Below are positions 22,079 to 32,374 of a DNA stretch of 64,000 nt, piece after piece (positions within the stretch are counted from its first letter, which is position 1; every line of letters starts with the position of its first letter). The stretch lies in contig JAKSZU010000005.1 in the NCBI GenBank assembly GCA_026018925.1, positions 24,368,779-24,432,778 of the forward strand, written 5' to 3'. A program made the translations under genes and the position numbers. The notes below the pieces were generated by a model. The model did not search any database and had not been told where the DNA came from. It worked only from the letters and a program-made list of their open reading frames with translations. The stretch is from Tupaia tana. Its lineage: Eukaryota > Chordata > Mammalia > Scandentia > Tupaiidae.

Positions 22079-22330
22079 GGCTGGCTCCATGACACAGCAA
22101 TAAGGTGCTACTCAAGAGAAGGTGGATCCCACATGGCAACCATGGTTTGAATCCCCTCAGACATGCCGAGCATGCCTGTGATGCCATAGATCTGGCAGGC
22201 TGGGAGACTGGAAGGAGGGGGTTGTGGCATGGCCAGATATTGTGGAGGATTTCTGTCCTCCTCTCTCTCTTTCTTGTGTATGCACATACTCTATCACAAA
22301 TTAAATAAAAGAAAGTGAATAAATAAAAGA
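22079..22330 (+). repeat. SINE-A-related copy, very diverged
   Basis: GGCTGGCTCCATGACACAGC head, AACCATGGTTTGAATCCCC B-box region, GGGGGTTGTGGCATGGCCAG, CACATACTCTATCACAAATT end and an (AAAT)n tail. Confidence 0.6.
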
Positions 22331-22395
22331 TGGGAAAGACGTAGAGGATAGGAGAAGTTGTGTTCTGGAAGTAGCAGTGTAGACGACTGAAAATA

Positions 22396-22790
22396 TGACT
22401 TGTCCACTTCATCCTTCCCTGGTCTACCTGGACTGCTGCTAGGAGTCCATGAAACGACCTTGGCCAGTGCAAGGCCAGAGCTATCAGCTACTCAGGAGCC
22501 CAATGCAGCTCTACTCGGGGCTAAGCAGCAGGGGTTAATCACATCACTTCATTTAAAGCATGGGGGATGGAGCATTTCTCCCTTGGGCCCAGCATGGTCC
22601 CTAGCCCCCTGGGAGCCAGAACCAGCTAGAACCAGTGCCATAGGCTTCTGTGTCCTGGGCCCCTTTGCTCAACCTCAATCTTGGACCTCAAGATTTTTGT
22701 TCTGATATTGAAAAAATTGCCTCATACATCTATGGGCCTGGTCTGTGTGATGGTTCTGAATGAATTCTAACAAATCAGTATATCTTTCTG
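22396..22790 (-). repeat. Diverged L1/HAL1 5'-UTR-like fragment
   Basis: Similar, in the same orientation, to 25430-25670 of the HAL1 5' UTR: CAGCTACTCAGGAGCCCAAT against CAGCTACTCGGGGACCAATG, followed in both by GCAGCT(C/T)(C/T)ACTCGGG and AAGCAG. Flanking blocks also align loosely. It abuts the 3' end of the HAL1. Interpretation as a second, older related element is inference. Confidence 0.5.
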
Positions 22791-23761
22791 GATTTTTTTT
22801 TTTAATTAATTAATTAATTAATTTTCCATCCAAAGTACACTATATATTGTCTCAATCAAGCACATCAACAAACATGTTATTGTCAGTAAATGATCTTACA
22901 TTTCTTGTCTTCTGTATGTTTTGCTTTTTTCCCCCCATCCTTGATTCTCTATCTCTTACCCTCTGCCATCTCCCACTCTCCTCCCACAGTCTCTGGTATC
23001 TATGTTTGCATTCTATACTGTTTTCTCCTCACATTTATTGTATCGCCAAAGACCCTAATCAATCCAAATACCCTCATAGCAAACACAGGTGATACCCACA
23101 TTTCCATGAACACAAGTCTTACTTTACGCATCCTATAAAGTAGCACCTAGCTGTGGCTACATATCCTTCTGCAGTCATTAGGTATATATAAATTTTTTTT
23201 TTCTGAAACTTTTTTTCTTTCTGTAACTCAATTTACATTCCTTCCCTAAGCTTCATCACAGCATACAAAATGCAATCTCCCATCCAGTACACACTGTATA
23301 GTGATACAATCATGCACATTACAAAAAATTTTCCATTACTAGTTCCTAGAATTACTTCCACCCCTCTTTCTGACCTTCTGTCCCTTCCCACCCTCCTCTC
23401 ACACCACCTCCGGTGTCTACAATTGTCCTTCATTCCCTTCCCACCCACATTGCATTGATCACACAATTTCCTACATAATCTAACTACTTTCAGTGTTGAG
23501 TTCACTCATTACTACTAAGAAAACCAGTTTTAACTTAACTCAAAGAAGTGCCAAGGAACTTTGCTTTAAGCCAGGAAACAAGTTAGGATTCTGTTCAAAT
23601 GGTAGGTGTATGAACCTTTCAGTCTCATGTACTTTTATCTTCTGTTCTGGTTCAATTTTCCTGATTAAATTCTAGGATATAATATTCAACTCCATACTTG
23701 TCCCTATGATTAAGTTGGCCACTTTCATAGTTTTTGGACTCTTATTTCCATGTGTCTGTGT

Positions 23762-24730
23762 TTAATTTTCTTGATACAACACACCCTTGAGAACTTCTTG
23801 GAGATCTGGTCTGGTGCTGGTAAATTCTTTCAGGTTTTGTTTATCTGAGAATGTTCTTGTCTTTTCTTCCCTCCTGAAAGATAATCTTGCTGGGTACAGT
23901 ATTCTTGGCTGAAATTGCTTCTCTCGTAACACTTTGAATATATTTTCCCATTCTCTCCTCGCTCGCATTGTTTCCGATGAGAGATCTGCTGTTAGCCTGA
24001 TGGGATGTCCTTTGTAGGTAACTTGATGTTTCTCTCTTGCCAATCTTAGTATCTTGTCTTTGTCTGCAGTTTTGGTCAACCTGGCTATAATGTGTCTTGG
24101 AGAAGATCTTCTTGGGTTGATTCTATTTGGAGTCCTTTGTATTTCCTGGGACTGGATCTTCGAATGCCTCTCTAGGTTTGGAAAGTTTTCTTGCAGGATT
24201 TCATGGAATAGATTATCAATGCCCTTATGGGTCTCTTCACCTTCTGGAATGCCAATTATCCGGATATTTGGACGTTTGATGGTATCCAGTACTTCTCGCA
24301 TATCATTCTCAAATTTTTGAGCCATTTTCTCAGTCTTCGTGGTGGATTTTTCTAAGCCAGCCATTTTCTCTTCTACACCTTAGATTCTATTTTCTGAATG
24401 ATCTAGTCTGCTTTTAATACTTTCTAGGGAGATTTTGACTTCTTGTATTATAGCCTTCATCTCTAGCAGATCCGTTTGAGTCTTTTGTAAAGTGTGTAAT
24501 TCCTCTTTTAGATCTTGCAAGAATTTCCTCATCTCCTGGAACTCGGCAACTTCTTTCTCCTTTCTCTTTAGCAGTTCATTATCTCTCTTTTCTTCCATCT
24601 CTGTTAGCTTCGACATTACGAATGCTCTAAATTCCTTATCAGACATTTCCATGACTTTCACCGAACTGCTTGTGGATGAAGGAGAGTTACTCTTTTCCCG
24701 TGGAGGAGAGGTATTTTCTCGTTTTCCCAT
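23762..24730 (-). pseudogene. L1/HAL1 ORF1 protein, one in-frame stop
   Basis: ORF1p is the RNA-binding nucleic-acid chaperone of L1 elements; it trimerises through a coiled coil and coats element RNA. About 322 codons from MGKRENTSPPREK, comparable with the 338 residues of human ORF1p. Order: a serine/proline-rich N terminus, a charged heptad-rich coiled coil (residues about 30-155, e.g. EMEEKRDNELLKRKEKEVAE), the RRM-like domain (IKRPNIRIIGIPEGEE, then ILQENFPNL), and the C-terminal domain (EIQRTPNRINPRRSSPRHII, GHPIRLTADLSSETMRARRE, FQPRILYPARLSF, FTSTRPDLQEVLKG). All core blocks match the mammalian ORF1p family. A single TAA at 24380-24382 (codon 117) interrupts the coiled coil; the same frame is open on both sides. 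An upstream in-frame ATG at 24761-24763 exists, but MGK is the usual family start. No functional product is expected from this copy. Confidence 0.9.
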
Positions 24731-24868
24731 ATTTCTCGTGATCCAGCGGTGATTTCTTGTCATCTGATGAATGGCGTGTTTCTTTCAAATTCTTGAAGTT
24801 AAGTCTCAATGTACAGGAACAAGCAGACAGAGGTGTTCTAGAATCTGCTTGCCGTTCTGTTGTGATCG

Positions 24869-25118
24869 CACACTAGCTCTGCTTGCTGGAGGCTGAATTA
24901 TGAGTAGAAATTCTTCATTTCTCCTGTTCCCTGAAAAATCTAGTTCCCAGTAGCCATGAGGAGTCTGCTCAGAGAAGGGCTCAACTCTCCTGCCACACTA
25001 GCTCTGCTTGCTGGAGGCTGAATTATGAGTAGAAATTCTTCATTTCTCCTGTTCCCTGAAAAATCTAGTTCCCAGTAGCCATGAGGAGTCTGCTCAGAGA
25101 AGGGCTCAACTCTCCTGC
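24869..25118 (-). repeat. Perfect 125-bp tandem duplication in the HAL1 5' UTR
   Basis: Units 24869-24993 and 24994-25118 appear identical base for base, starting CACACTAGCTCTGCTTGCTG and ending CTCAACTCTCCTGC. Tandem 5' units are known as promoter monomers in some L1 lineages such as mouse; whether these act that way is inference. Confidence 0.95.
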
Positions 25119-25965
25119 CTGGGAGGAAGAACTCTTTCTGGATCTTTATAGAGATGTAAGAAGATAAATTGCATCTGTCTTCCAGGAGAGTTACAAATTC
25201 AGCAGAATGTCAGGCTGGGCAGGCGTGAAGGGAAGCGTTCCTGACAGAAGTCTCATGGAGCAGCCAGCACAGACCGAAAGACCAAGGGGCTCTCTGACAG
25301 GCAGGTGGAACAAGGTGAAACATTTAAATGATCCTCACAGTCTGGATCATTGGAAAACAATTTCACACCAACAGAGGATTCTCCATCATTTCTGGCACAC
25401 ACACAAAAAATCAACCTCTGACTTACTAAAAGTCTTTGAAGCGACAGTCCCAACTATCTACCACACTGCCGAATCTAGGAAGCAAGTTAAAATGCTCCCT
25501 GAGGAGATAACAGCTACTCGGGGACCAATGCAGCTCCACTCGGGATTAAGCAGATGTGCAACAGAATTTGTGCCCATAACCCCATGCACTCTGCTCTTCA
25601 GGCCTTCATTCTGGGCCTATTCCTCCTTTACACAGAATTCCCACAAACTTGGTTTTCTAGCATCTGACTCATAGGCTGTTAGAAGCCACAGTGGGAAAAA
25701 TGCAGGAGGCTTCTAGAGGCAGGCAGAAGGAAAAACAGCAGCCTGACAGAAACCAAAACAAACCCTAACACTGGGCAAAGTCCTCAACCCTCAGCATTCA
25801 GAGACCAGTCTGGGAGAGGCGGGACTGTCTTCTCAGGTTTCCTGACAACAGATAGCGCCACCTGCCAGCTTGCTAAGATGACCTTAAAACAGGGCTTGCT
25901 GGTGCCAGCAAGGGGTTCAAGCATGCTCATTATGTCTCTCTTAGACTCAGCTTAGGTATACAAAG

Positions 25966-26065
25966 AGATGCCAAAAAATTCATAGAAAAAGGGAATTTAA
26001 ATATGAATTTGCTTTGGTGTAAAACATATTTTTGTATGCATTGTCCACAAACTTTTTGAAGACCC
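25966..26065. repeat. MITE-2 copy (mariner-like)
   Basis: Terminal blocks CCAAAAAATTCATAGAAAAA and CCACAAACTTTTTGAAGACC are imperfect inverted repeats; the interior GCTTTGGTGTAAAACATA is shared with the other MITE-2 copies. No transposase. Confidence 0.75.
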
Positions 26066-26202
26066 TCCCCACCTTGTAGATTCTTACAAAATGCTTGAAT
26101 TTTCAAAGTTTTTATTTTCATATGCATTTGGCTATTGGTGGGGAGGTCTTATAATCAGACAAATGTTTTTATCAGAAAAGATAATTTGGACACACAAAAA
26201 GG

Positions 26203-26409
26203 GACCACTTCTGGACCTGGTGGCTTGAAATTCATGCCAGACATGTGTGCGTGAGTGCCCAAAATCCCAGGAGGAGAGTAGAGGAGAAGGAATTGCAGCA
26301 TGCCATCCCTGCTGGGGGATGATTTCTCACTTTCCTGCTGTCTCTCTCTCTCTCTCTCTGGCAAATGCACATGCCCTATAGCAAAACCTTAAAGATAAAT
26401 AAATAAATA
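26203..26409 (+). repeat. SINE-A copy, 5' truncated
   Basis: Begins at the TCTGGACCTGGTGGCTTGAA position, so the tRNA-like head is missing; ends CCCTATAGCAAAACCTTAAAG with an (ATAA)n tail. Head-less copies are typical of incomplete reverse transcription. Confidence 0.8.
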
Positions 26410-26640
26410 CCCCTTCCTCGGAGTTGAATTGTATGACCCCCAACATTCATAAACTGAAACTTTAACCACCACCCTCCATACCTCAGTATGTGACTGTGTT
26501 TTGAGAAAGGACCTTTAAAGAGATGACTAAGTTAAAATGAGGTTCTTTGGGTGGGTCCTAAGCCAGTTTGTTGTCCTTCTAAGAAGAGGAAATGTGGACG
26601 CACAGAGAGACCCCAGGGGCATGCACAGGGAGGAGAGGCT
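26410..26640 (+). mobile_element. MLT1-type LTR fragment (ERVL-MaLR fossil)
   Basis: GAGTTGAATTGTATGACCCCC, AAAATGAGGTTCTTTGGGTGGG and TCCTTCTAAGAAGAGGAAAT follow the MLT1 order. Only the first half of the LTR is present. Old and degraded. Confidence 0.7.
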
Positions 26641-26699
26641 CCGGAACCATAGATAGTGTCTGCGGCCTAAGCCCCTCCGTCTGCGGTACTTTGCAAGGG

Positions 26700-27300
26700 A
26701 AGCCTAGCTGACTAATACTTCCTGCTTCCGTGCTCCCACACCTTGAGTGTATTTCTGTCAGCGTCTGAGAATCGCTGGCATTCTTGCCTTTCCCCCTCTG
26801 GATCGTGGGCTCCTTGAGGTGGCACTCTCTCACTCTCGTTAGTCTTTGCTCCCTGTCACCTAGAGCAACGCTGACATTCGTATTCACAGAACGAACGAAT
26901 CGGCAGAAGAGCCCTTATCTCATTTCGAATCCAGAGAAACGGTAGCTGCTAGTGTCATTCAAGCCTTGGATGAGAGAAGTGAAATGTATCAAAAGTCTAT
27001 TTGGGCATGCAGTTTCATTCTGTAAGATGTGTTCAACGTAGATAATGCTATGTCACCAGAGGGGAACTATGGCTTTCTATTAGCTATGGGGCTGGCTTCT
27101 ACCCATGCTCCACGTTTAGCTCCTAGCACTCTGCTTTTATCTGTACACGGAGACAACATAAGCAACTTGCTGCCTCCTCCCACTGCCTCTCTCCCCAGCC
27201 TCCTGTGCCTACCGCACACACACCACACTGGGCCGGACCATGTTGCTGGTGCTCACATTGTCTCTTGGCCTGAAATGCTTCTTTCCACATCACCCTGATA
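26700..27300. other. No gene; possible old L2 material
   Basis: Short pyrimidine-rich blocks (GATCGTGGGCTCCTTGAGGT, CCTCCCACTGCCTCTCTCCC) resemble L2 complements, too diverged to call. Confidence 0.35.
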
Positions 27301-27303
27301 ATG

Positions 27304-27586
27304 TTTTTTTTTTTTTTTTTTTTTTTTAATTTTAAGTTTTTTTTCTAGAAGATGCATGTGCTCCCCAGAGACCAGAGAGAGCAAGAAAGAGAGAGTGTGA
27401 ATCACCCTCTGCTCCCTAGGGGGTGGCCTTGACACAGTGCCTTCTCCTCCATTCTCCTCTTGGGATTTTGGGCAAGCATGCACATGTGCCTGGCATGTTT
27501 TTCAAGCTGCCAGGTTCAGGGATTGAACCATGCAGTCAGCCATGTGGGTTTCAGCCACCTTTACCACCATGCCACCAATAGGCCCC
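27304..27586 (-). repeat. SINE-A copy, old
   Basis: T-run, TTCTAGAAGATGCATGTGCTC to ACCACCATGCCACCAATAGGCCCC. Diverged body. Confidence 0.8.
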
Positions 27587-27603
27587 AGGCTTTGTCTCTT
27601 TCA

Positions 27604-27606
<3 letters not shown>

Positions 27607-27641
<35 letters not shown>
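27607..27641. repeat. (AT)n microsatellite
   Basis: About 17 AT units in a row. Confidence 0.95.
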
Positions 27642-27644
<3 letters not shown>

Positions 27645-27646
<2 letters not shown>

Positions 27647-28730
27647 AGTGCCTGGCACAATAGCTATTATATGAGATCCTCAACCCATGGCAACTATTAT
27701 TATATTTAGTAAAATAGTAATAAATCATGAAAAAGAAAGTTAGGTATCATATAATTATGAATTTTTTAGAAATGATGTATTTTTTCTTTCCAATTTTTAT
27801 TTTTCTCTTCTGCTAAATTCATCCTTAACACACTTTATTTTCAGACTGCTGATCTCTAAGATGAGTGAGAACAAATAGGAGAAACAGAAGAGAATGAAAG
27901 AGAGTGAGGGAAGACACTCTTAAAGGCTCTCACAGGATTGAAGGTAAGGATTTTACACACTCAATACTCAAGTTCTAAGACTGCTTCCCTTGGTGCCCTG
28001 GGATAAAGAACACGTTATCCTGAGTTTCTGAAAATGCAAATATAAAACTCACCCCTTTCAACAAGGGGCTGAATGTATTAATTAATGCTCTCAAAGTTTG
28101 AGGATGAAGATTTGCACAAAAATCCTTTTAGTATTAGATACGCTCTGTATAATAAGCCTTAGATGTGAAATTTATGAAATAAATTCAGTAACATGGCTCA
28201 GAAGCAGAAAAGCACGTACGAAGTACAGGTTCAGCATTGCATTAGTCATATAATCAACAACACTTATTCCAGACTGAATGATCAATAACCTGAATTTTAG
28301 AACTCTGTATTCCAATGTGATTATTGACACAGTGATGAGTATTTTAATGCCCTTCTAGACAATTTCCCTTTTTTGTATTAGATGCATTAGTTAGAAAGAC
28401 CCCATTCTGATGTGTTTTTTTTTGCCAGTGAAGGAACAAGTTGACAGTACTAAGAAAATTTATATGTTTCATTTTATGAGGTTTGAAATGCTGGGTTTTG
28501 CATGATGCATCATCCATTGTAGAGGAAACAACTAACCTTTTATAATGATAATGATTTCCTATGTCACTTTTCTTCAATTTGGATGAGAGTCCTTAAGTTC
28601 TTTGTAAGAAAGAGTTACTCTTCAGTTCTCTGAAGCAGGAAGATCTTTTTAGGTGATGACATTTCTACTTTATGGTAATTGCTTATTTAATGCCTGTCTT
28701 CTTCAGATGGGAGCTAGAGAGTATTAGTCT
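27645..28730. other. AT-rich repeat-poor stretch, no gene seen
   Basis: No repeat family that I recognise over more than 1 kb. Conservation cannot be assessed from a single sequence. Confidence 0.4.
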
Positions 28731-28734
28731 CACT

Positions 28735-28815
28735 AATAACAAAAAGCCGGAAAATGTCTGCCTTCTCCTGTTTTTGGCACCCAGCAGGTGCTCGCTAAAC
28801 ATCCTGCATGAAGGG
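28735..28815 (-). repeat. MIR fragment (tentative)
   Basis: GGCACCCAGCAGGTGCTCGCTAAACAT corresponds to the complement of the MIR 3' end (pattern of gcgctcaataaatgtt). Confidence 0.4.
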
Positions 28816-29021
28816 GAGGGCATAGGCAGGAAGAGAAAATAAATATTCGTGATACCATGTAAGAGACAGAAATGAATGTACAGAGGGAGAGACTGTTGGA
28901 AAGCTCATGGTCTAGAAGGCTGTAGAACAAGGTTTTGAGACTGAACAGAAGGATTCAATTTGCTAGGGTTGCCTGATTCTGATTCAAATGATCCAACTAT
29001 ATAAATATGACTTTGCTAAGA

Positions 29022-29076
29022 CTTTATTTTTGTAATTTTTAAATTTATTAATTTATTTTTAATTTGACCAGAGAAA

Positions 29077-29111
<35 letters not shown>

Positions 29112-29207
29112 GAGAGGAGAGTGAGAAATCAAGCCACCAGGTCCAGGACTCGAACCATGGTCAGCCATGTGGGAGTGTCCAGCGCCTCAACCACCACACC
29201 ACCATAC
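29022..29207 (-). repeat. SINE-C copy with CA expansion
   Basis: TTTTTAATTTGACCAGAGAAAG, a (CA)n run at 29078-29108 in place of the usual purine tract, CGAACCATGGTCAGCCATGT and CCACCACACCACC. Confidence 0.8.
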
Positions 29208-29214
29208 TTTAAAC

Positions 29215-29750
29215 CTGTCAGCCTATTTAACAAAGGGAGAAGGAGAAGCAGACGTAGACAAGGAGGAGAAGGAAAAGGAAGAGGAGAAAGGACATGGTTA
29301 AGGCAAAGCAAGTAAAGATTTTATCTGGGCCAAGGTTAGGATGATTGCCCAGACCTCCCAAAATTCACGTTGTCCTGCATAAAGTATGCCAATGTGTTCC
29401 AGGTCTCAGGATGATTATAAAAGCAAAATGTCATGAAAGGGATAAGTGTGTAGCAAGAGGTCTCGCGCAACAGTGATTGGCTTAATGATATTCTTAATCT
29501 GAAGCAAAGCGCGGAGGCAGTGAGGCTAGAAGGAATGTATTTAGACCATAAGATGCTCATAAAACAAAAATTCCAATGAGTTTAGGTAACATCTAGAGCT
29601 ATTTCAGATGCACATACCTAAGAAAATGATGAGATGTACATAAATGTTATTTTCTTTTAACACTGATTTAGGTAGATAAATGGAAATATATTATTTATAG
29701 AAAGAAACTGGTTTAGTTAAGAGATCTATCACCTTCTTTAACATTTCAGT
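29215..29750. other. No gene or repeat recognised
   Basis: Begins with a purine-rich tract at 29234-29290; the remainder is unassigned. Confidence 0.35.
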
Positions 29751-29754
29751 TTGG

Positions 29755-30003
29755 TGGGGCCAACAGGTTGCATAATGGTTAAGGTGCTGAATTGCCACGT
29801 GGCGGACCGTGGTTTGAGTCCCAGACCTGGAGGCTTGAAACTCATGTTGAGCACATGTGTATGTGTGCCCAAAATCCCAAGAGAAGTATGGAGAAGAAGG
29901 GATTGTGGCAGGGCCATCCCCACCTGGGAGTGACTTCTCTCTTTTTGTCTGTCTCTCTGGTGAGAGCACACACCCTATAACAAAAGTCTCAGAAAAAAAG
30001 AAA
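29755..30003 (+). repeat. SINE-A copy, middle-aged
   Basis: GGGGCCAACAGGTTGCATAA to CCCTATAACAAAAGTCTCAG. Flanks TTTCAGTTTG on both sides fit the target duplication. Confidence 0.85.
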
Positions 30004-30379
30004 GTTTCAGTTTGATGATGTGATATTTTACATGAGTGGATTCCATTTTGGTCTGGTCTATTGGAAACTTGAGTAGAAACTTAGTCAAAAACATTGATCT
30101 TCTAAGATTTTTATTTAACAAATCTTATGATCTGAGGATGAAAAAAAAAACAAAAAGGATAGCTCAGTTATCTTTGAAATTCCTTTCCCTGAATGGTAAA
30201 TATATGACTTATAGTAAGTCAGACAGAGTTCTGATCTCTCTGGAATCCAGCCTTCGTCATTTTGCAGTGCCAGCAGTACCCTGGGTTTTGTTTTGCACTT
30301 AATCGTTCCTCAGTGTGTGGGCTGAGTGTTGGATCTTATTTTTGGCTATTGTCTATCAAGCCTTAGTCTTTGTCAAGTT

Positions 30380-30555
30380 AAACTGTGAAGCATTCTACCT
30401 GCTTTATCTAGGATCCTCATAACTGCGTGAAGACATTATTATATCCATTTTATAGAATGAGGAAACTAAAACTCAAAGTGTACACAACTATTAAGAAGAT
30501 AAATGGATTTTAACCCACTTGCTCTGAGTGATCCTCGGATTACTATACTACATTA
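30380..30555 (-). repeat. MIR copy
   Basis: CATTTTATAGAATGAGGAAACTAAAACTCA and ATTTTAACCCACTTGCTCTGA follow the complement of the MIR consensus. Confidence 0.7.
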
Positions 30556-30591
30556 TGTTGTTTCAAAGACTGATTTGTGGATTTAAAGACG

Positions 30592-30665
30592 TGACTTCTG
30601 TATGTCAATTAACTTTGATGAGCATCAGTTTTCTCATCTGTAAGGTGGAGGTGTGAGAATAGTTC
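30592..30665 (+). repeat. MIR core fragment
   Basis: GTCAATTAACTTTGATGAGCATCAGTTTTCTCATCTGTAAGGTG matches the MIR core and faces the opposite way to the copy just upstream. Confidence 0.65.
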
Positions 30666-30669
30666 TTCT

Positions 30670-31680
30670 TTCTGGTTTATTTCCTCTCGAAATCTACAGG
30701 TGAAAAACAAGAGATGGGAAAGAGGCTCCCTGCTGTGGTAGGAGCTGTCCGTGGTCCTGAAAAGACTAGAACCAATAAAGCAATAATCAGCTTATCAAAG
30801 GAGGAAGCACAAGAGGCTAGAAATGCCTCCATTAATAAAGATCTTGCTGCTATTCTCTGGGTCTCTTAAGTAATTAAGCATGCTATCTCTTACTGCTGAG
30901 TCTATGGATTATGCCATGAACCAAGCCACTGCAAATTACAGAGGCACATAGACTTGCACAAACACCTCCTTTTCCCCACACACCTAAAAGAGCCCATGTG
31001 TTCCAGCCAAATGAGACGTAGTGAACATTTGTCTCCATTTTTTATTCTTTTGCCTTGAATTACAAAATTTTATTCTGTGCAACAGATGTTCTTGTGCCTG
31101 ATTTTCCAAGCTTAGCCACCCTAAGAACCAAGTGAGATTAATTTAATGAGTTCTCTAGAAAACCAAGTAAGGTTCTTTGTTTCAGCCTATTTTCATTGCC
31201 TCTTCCCTTTATTCATAGGAATAGGTCATCTCACATATGTTTGAGTCAAGGGGCAAAAAAATTACAGCATAAGCAACAATATAAGCAGCAGTTTCATTTC
31301 TAAAATAGATGTAGTAGATTCAGGGCATGTGAAAACATTGAGATAAGCACCTTTCCATACTTTTTTTCTGTCAATCATGACTAGTTACTGAATTTAGTAC
31401 CACCCTTTCTTATCATTTCCAATTTAATCCCTAATGTATAATTAAACTTGTAAAATAACATTAATAATACACCTCTGGAACATTGGAATCTCTTTACTCC
31501 ATATTATCTTTGTAGGTTTTTTGTTTTTGTTTTTGTTTTGTTTTGCTTTTTACAAAAGATAACAATGTTTAAAGGCATAAAGATTTACTTCTAAATGTAG
31601 TAAAATAGTACATCCCACTGGGAATTAATTATAATCTAGAACTATGTTAATAAGGATGCATTGGACTACAGTAAAAGTAC
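30670..31680. other. Repeat-poor AT-rich stretch, no gene seen
   Basis: No recognised repeat apart from a (GTTTT)n-like patch at 31518-31545. Confidence 0.4.
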
Positions 31681-31683
31681 AAT

Positions 31684-31685
31684 TG

Positions 31686-31716
<31 letters not shown>

Positions 31717-31755
31717 TTTTTTTTTTAAGATTTTTGCTATAGGACACATGCACTC

Positions 31756-31797
<42 letters not shown>

Positions 31798-32000
31798 GAC
31801 AGTAAGAGGGAAAGTGAGAAATCACCCCCCACGGGGGATGGTAACACTGTAATTCCTTCTCCTCCATTTTACTCCTGAGACTTTGAATACTTATGCACAC
31901 ACCCCCAGCATGATTTTCAGTTCAGCAGGTCTGGGACTCAACTGCGGTTGGCCATGTGGGGAGTCCAACGCCATAGTCACTATGCCACTTGCTGGCTCCC
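31684..32000 (-). repeat. SINE-A copy, tail is a (CTTT)n microsatellite
   Basis: The T-tail is preceded by eight CTTT units (31687-31718). Body TTTTTGCTATAGGACACATGC, a GA-rich expansion at 31759-31792, ending TGCCACTTGCTGGCTCCC. Confidence 0.85.
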
Positions 32001-32091
32001 AAAGCAACAAAGGGTAAAATTATGAGCTAGGCACTGCTTTTAGTGGTTGTTTAGATCTTTCTTTTTTTGAACTTTACTGACTTTGTGTATG

Positions 32092-32093
<2 letters not shown>

Positions 32094-32128
<35 letters not shown>
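32094..32128. repeat. (TG)n microsatellite
   Basis: About 17 TG units. Confidence 0.95.
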
Positions 32129-32131
<3 letters not shown>

Positions 32132-32374
32132 CCTTAACAACAAGGGGTACTTTCTTTTGCCAAGTTTGGGTTACTACCAAGAGTACAGAGTAAGTAAACA
32201 GGAGCCTGGCCTGAGCTGTACACACAGTGGGCTATCACGTAACTGGACTTTTCTCACTCTGGTACTCCCACTTGCTATCAAGAAGATATGTGATGACACT
32301 TATTTTCTATGTCCAAGTTTTCTGTAATGTTCTAACATGAATAAAGACGTGGGTAACACAAATACAGATATGAT

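Larger units (their letters stand above)
22797..25900 (-). mobile_element. HAL1 (half-L1) LINE, 5' UTR - ORF1 - 3' UTR, no ORF2
   Basis: On the minus strand this unit reads 5' UTR (about 25900-24731), ORF1 (24730-23762), then about 1 kb of 3' UTR ending in an A-rich (TTAA)n tail at 22797-22820. An autonomous L1 should have some 3.8 kb of ORF2 after ORF1; here the 3' UTR begins at once, with no reverse transcriptase or endonuclease frame. This is the published definition of HAL1 elements, ORF1-only L1 derivatives known from several mammals. The 3' UTR contains two similar purine-rich units (about 23200-23500 and 22800-23195). The nearly open ORF1 and a perfect tandem duplication in the 5' UTR suggest a fairly young insertion. 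A clean target duplication was not found, so both ends are approximate. Alternative: a full-length L1 that lost ORF2 by one internal deletion. Confidence 0.75.

Noticed and set aside
24869-25118. CRISPR-like or satellite array
   Set aside because: Only two adjacent units with no spacer, inside a LINE 5' UTR in a mammalian genome.
25207-25674. 155-codon plus-strand open frame
   Set aside because: It lies antisense within the HAL1 5' UTR and has no recognisable domain.
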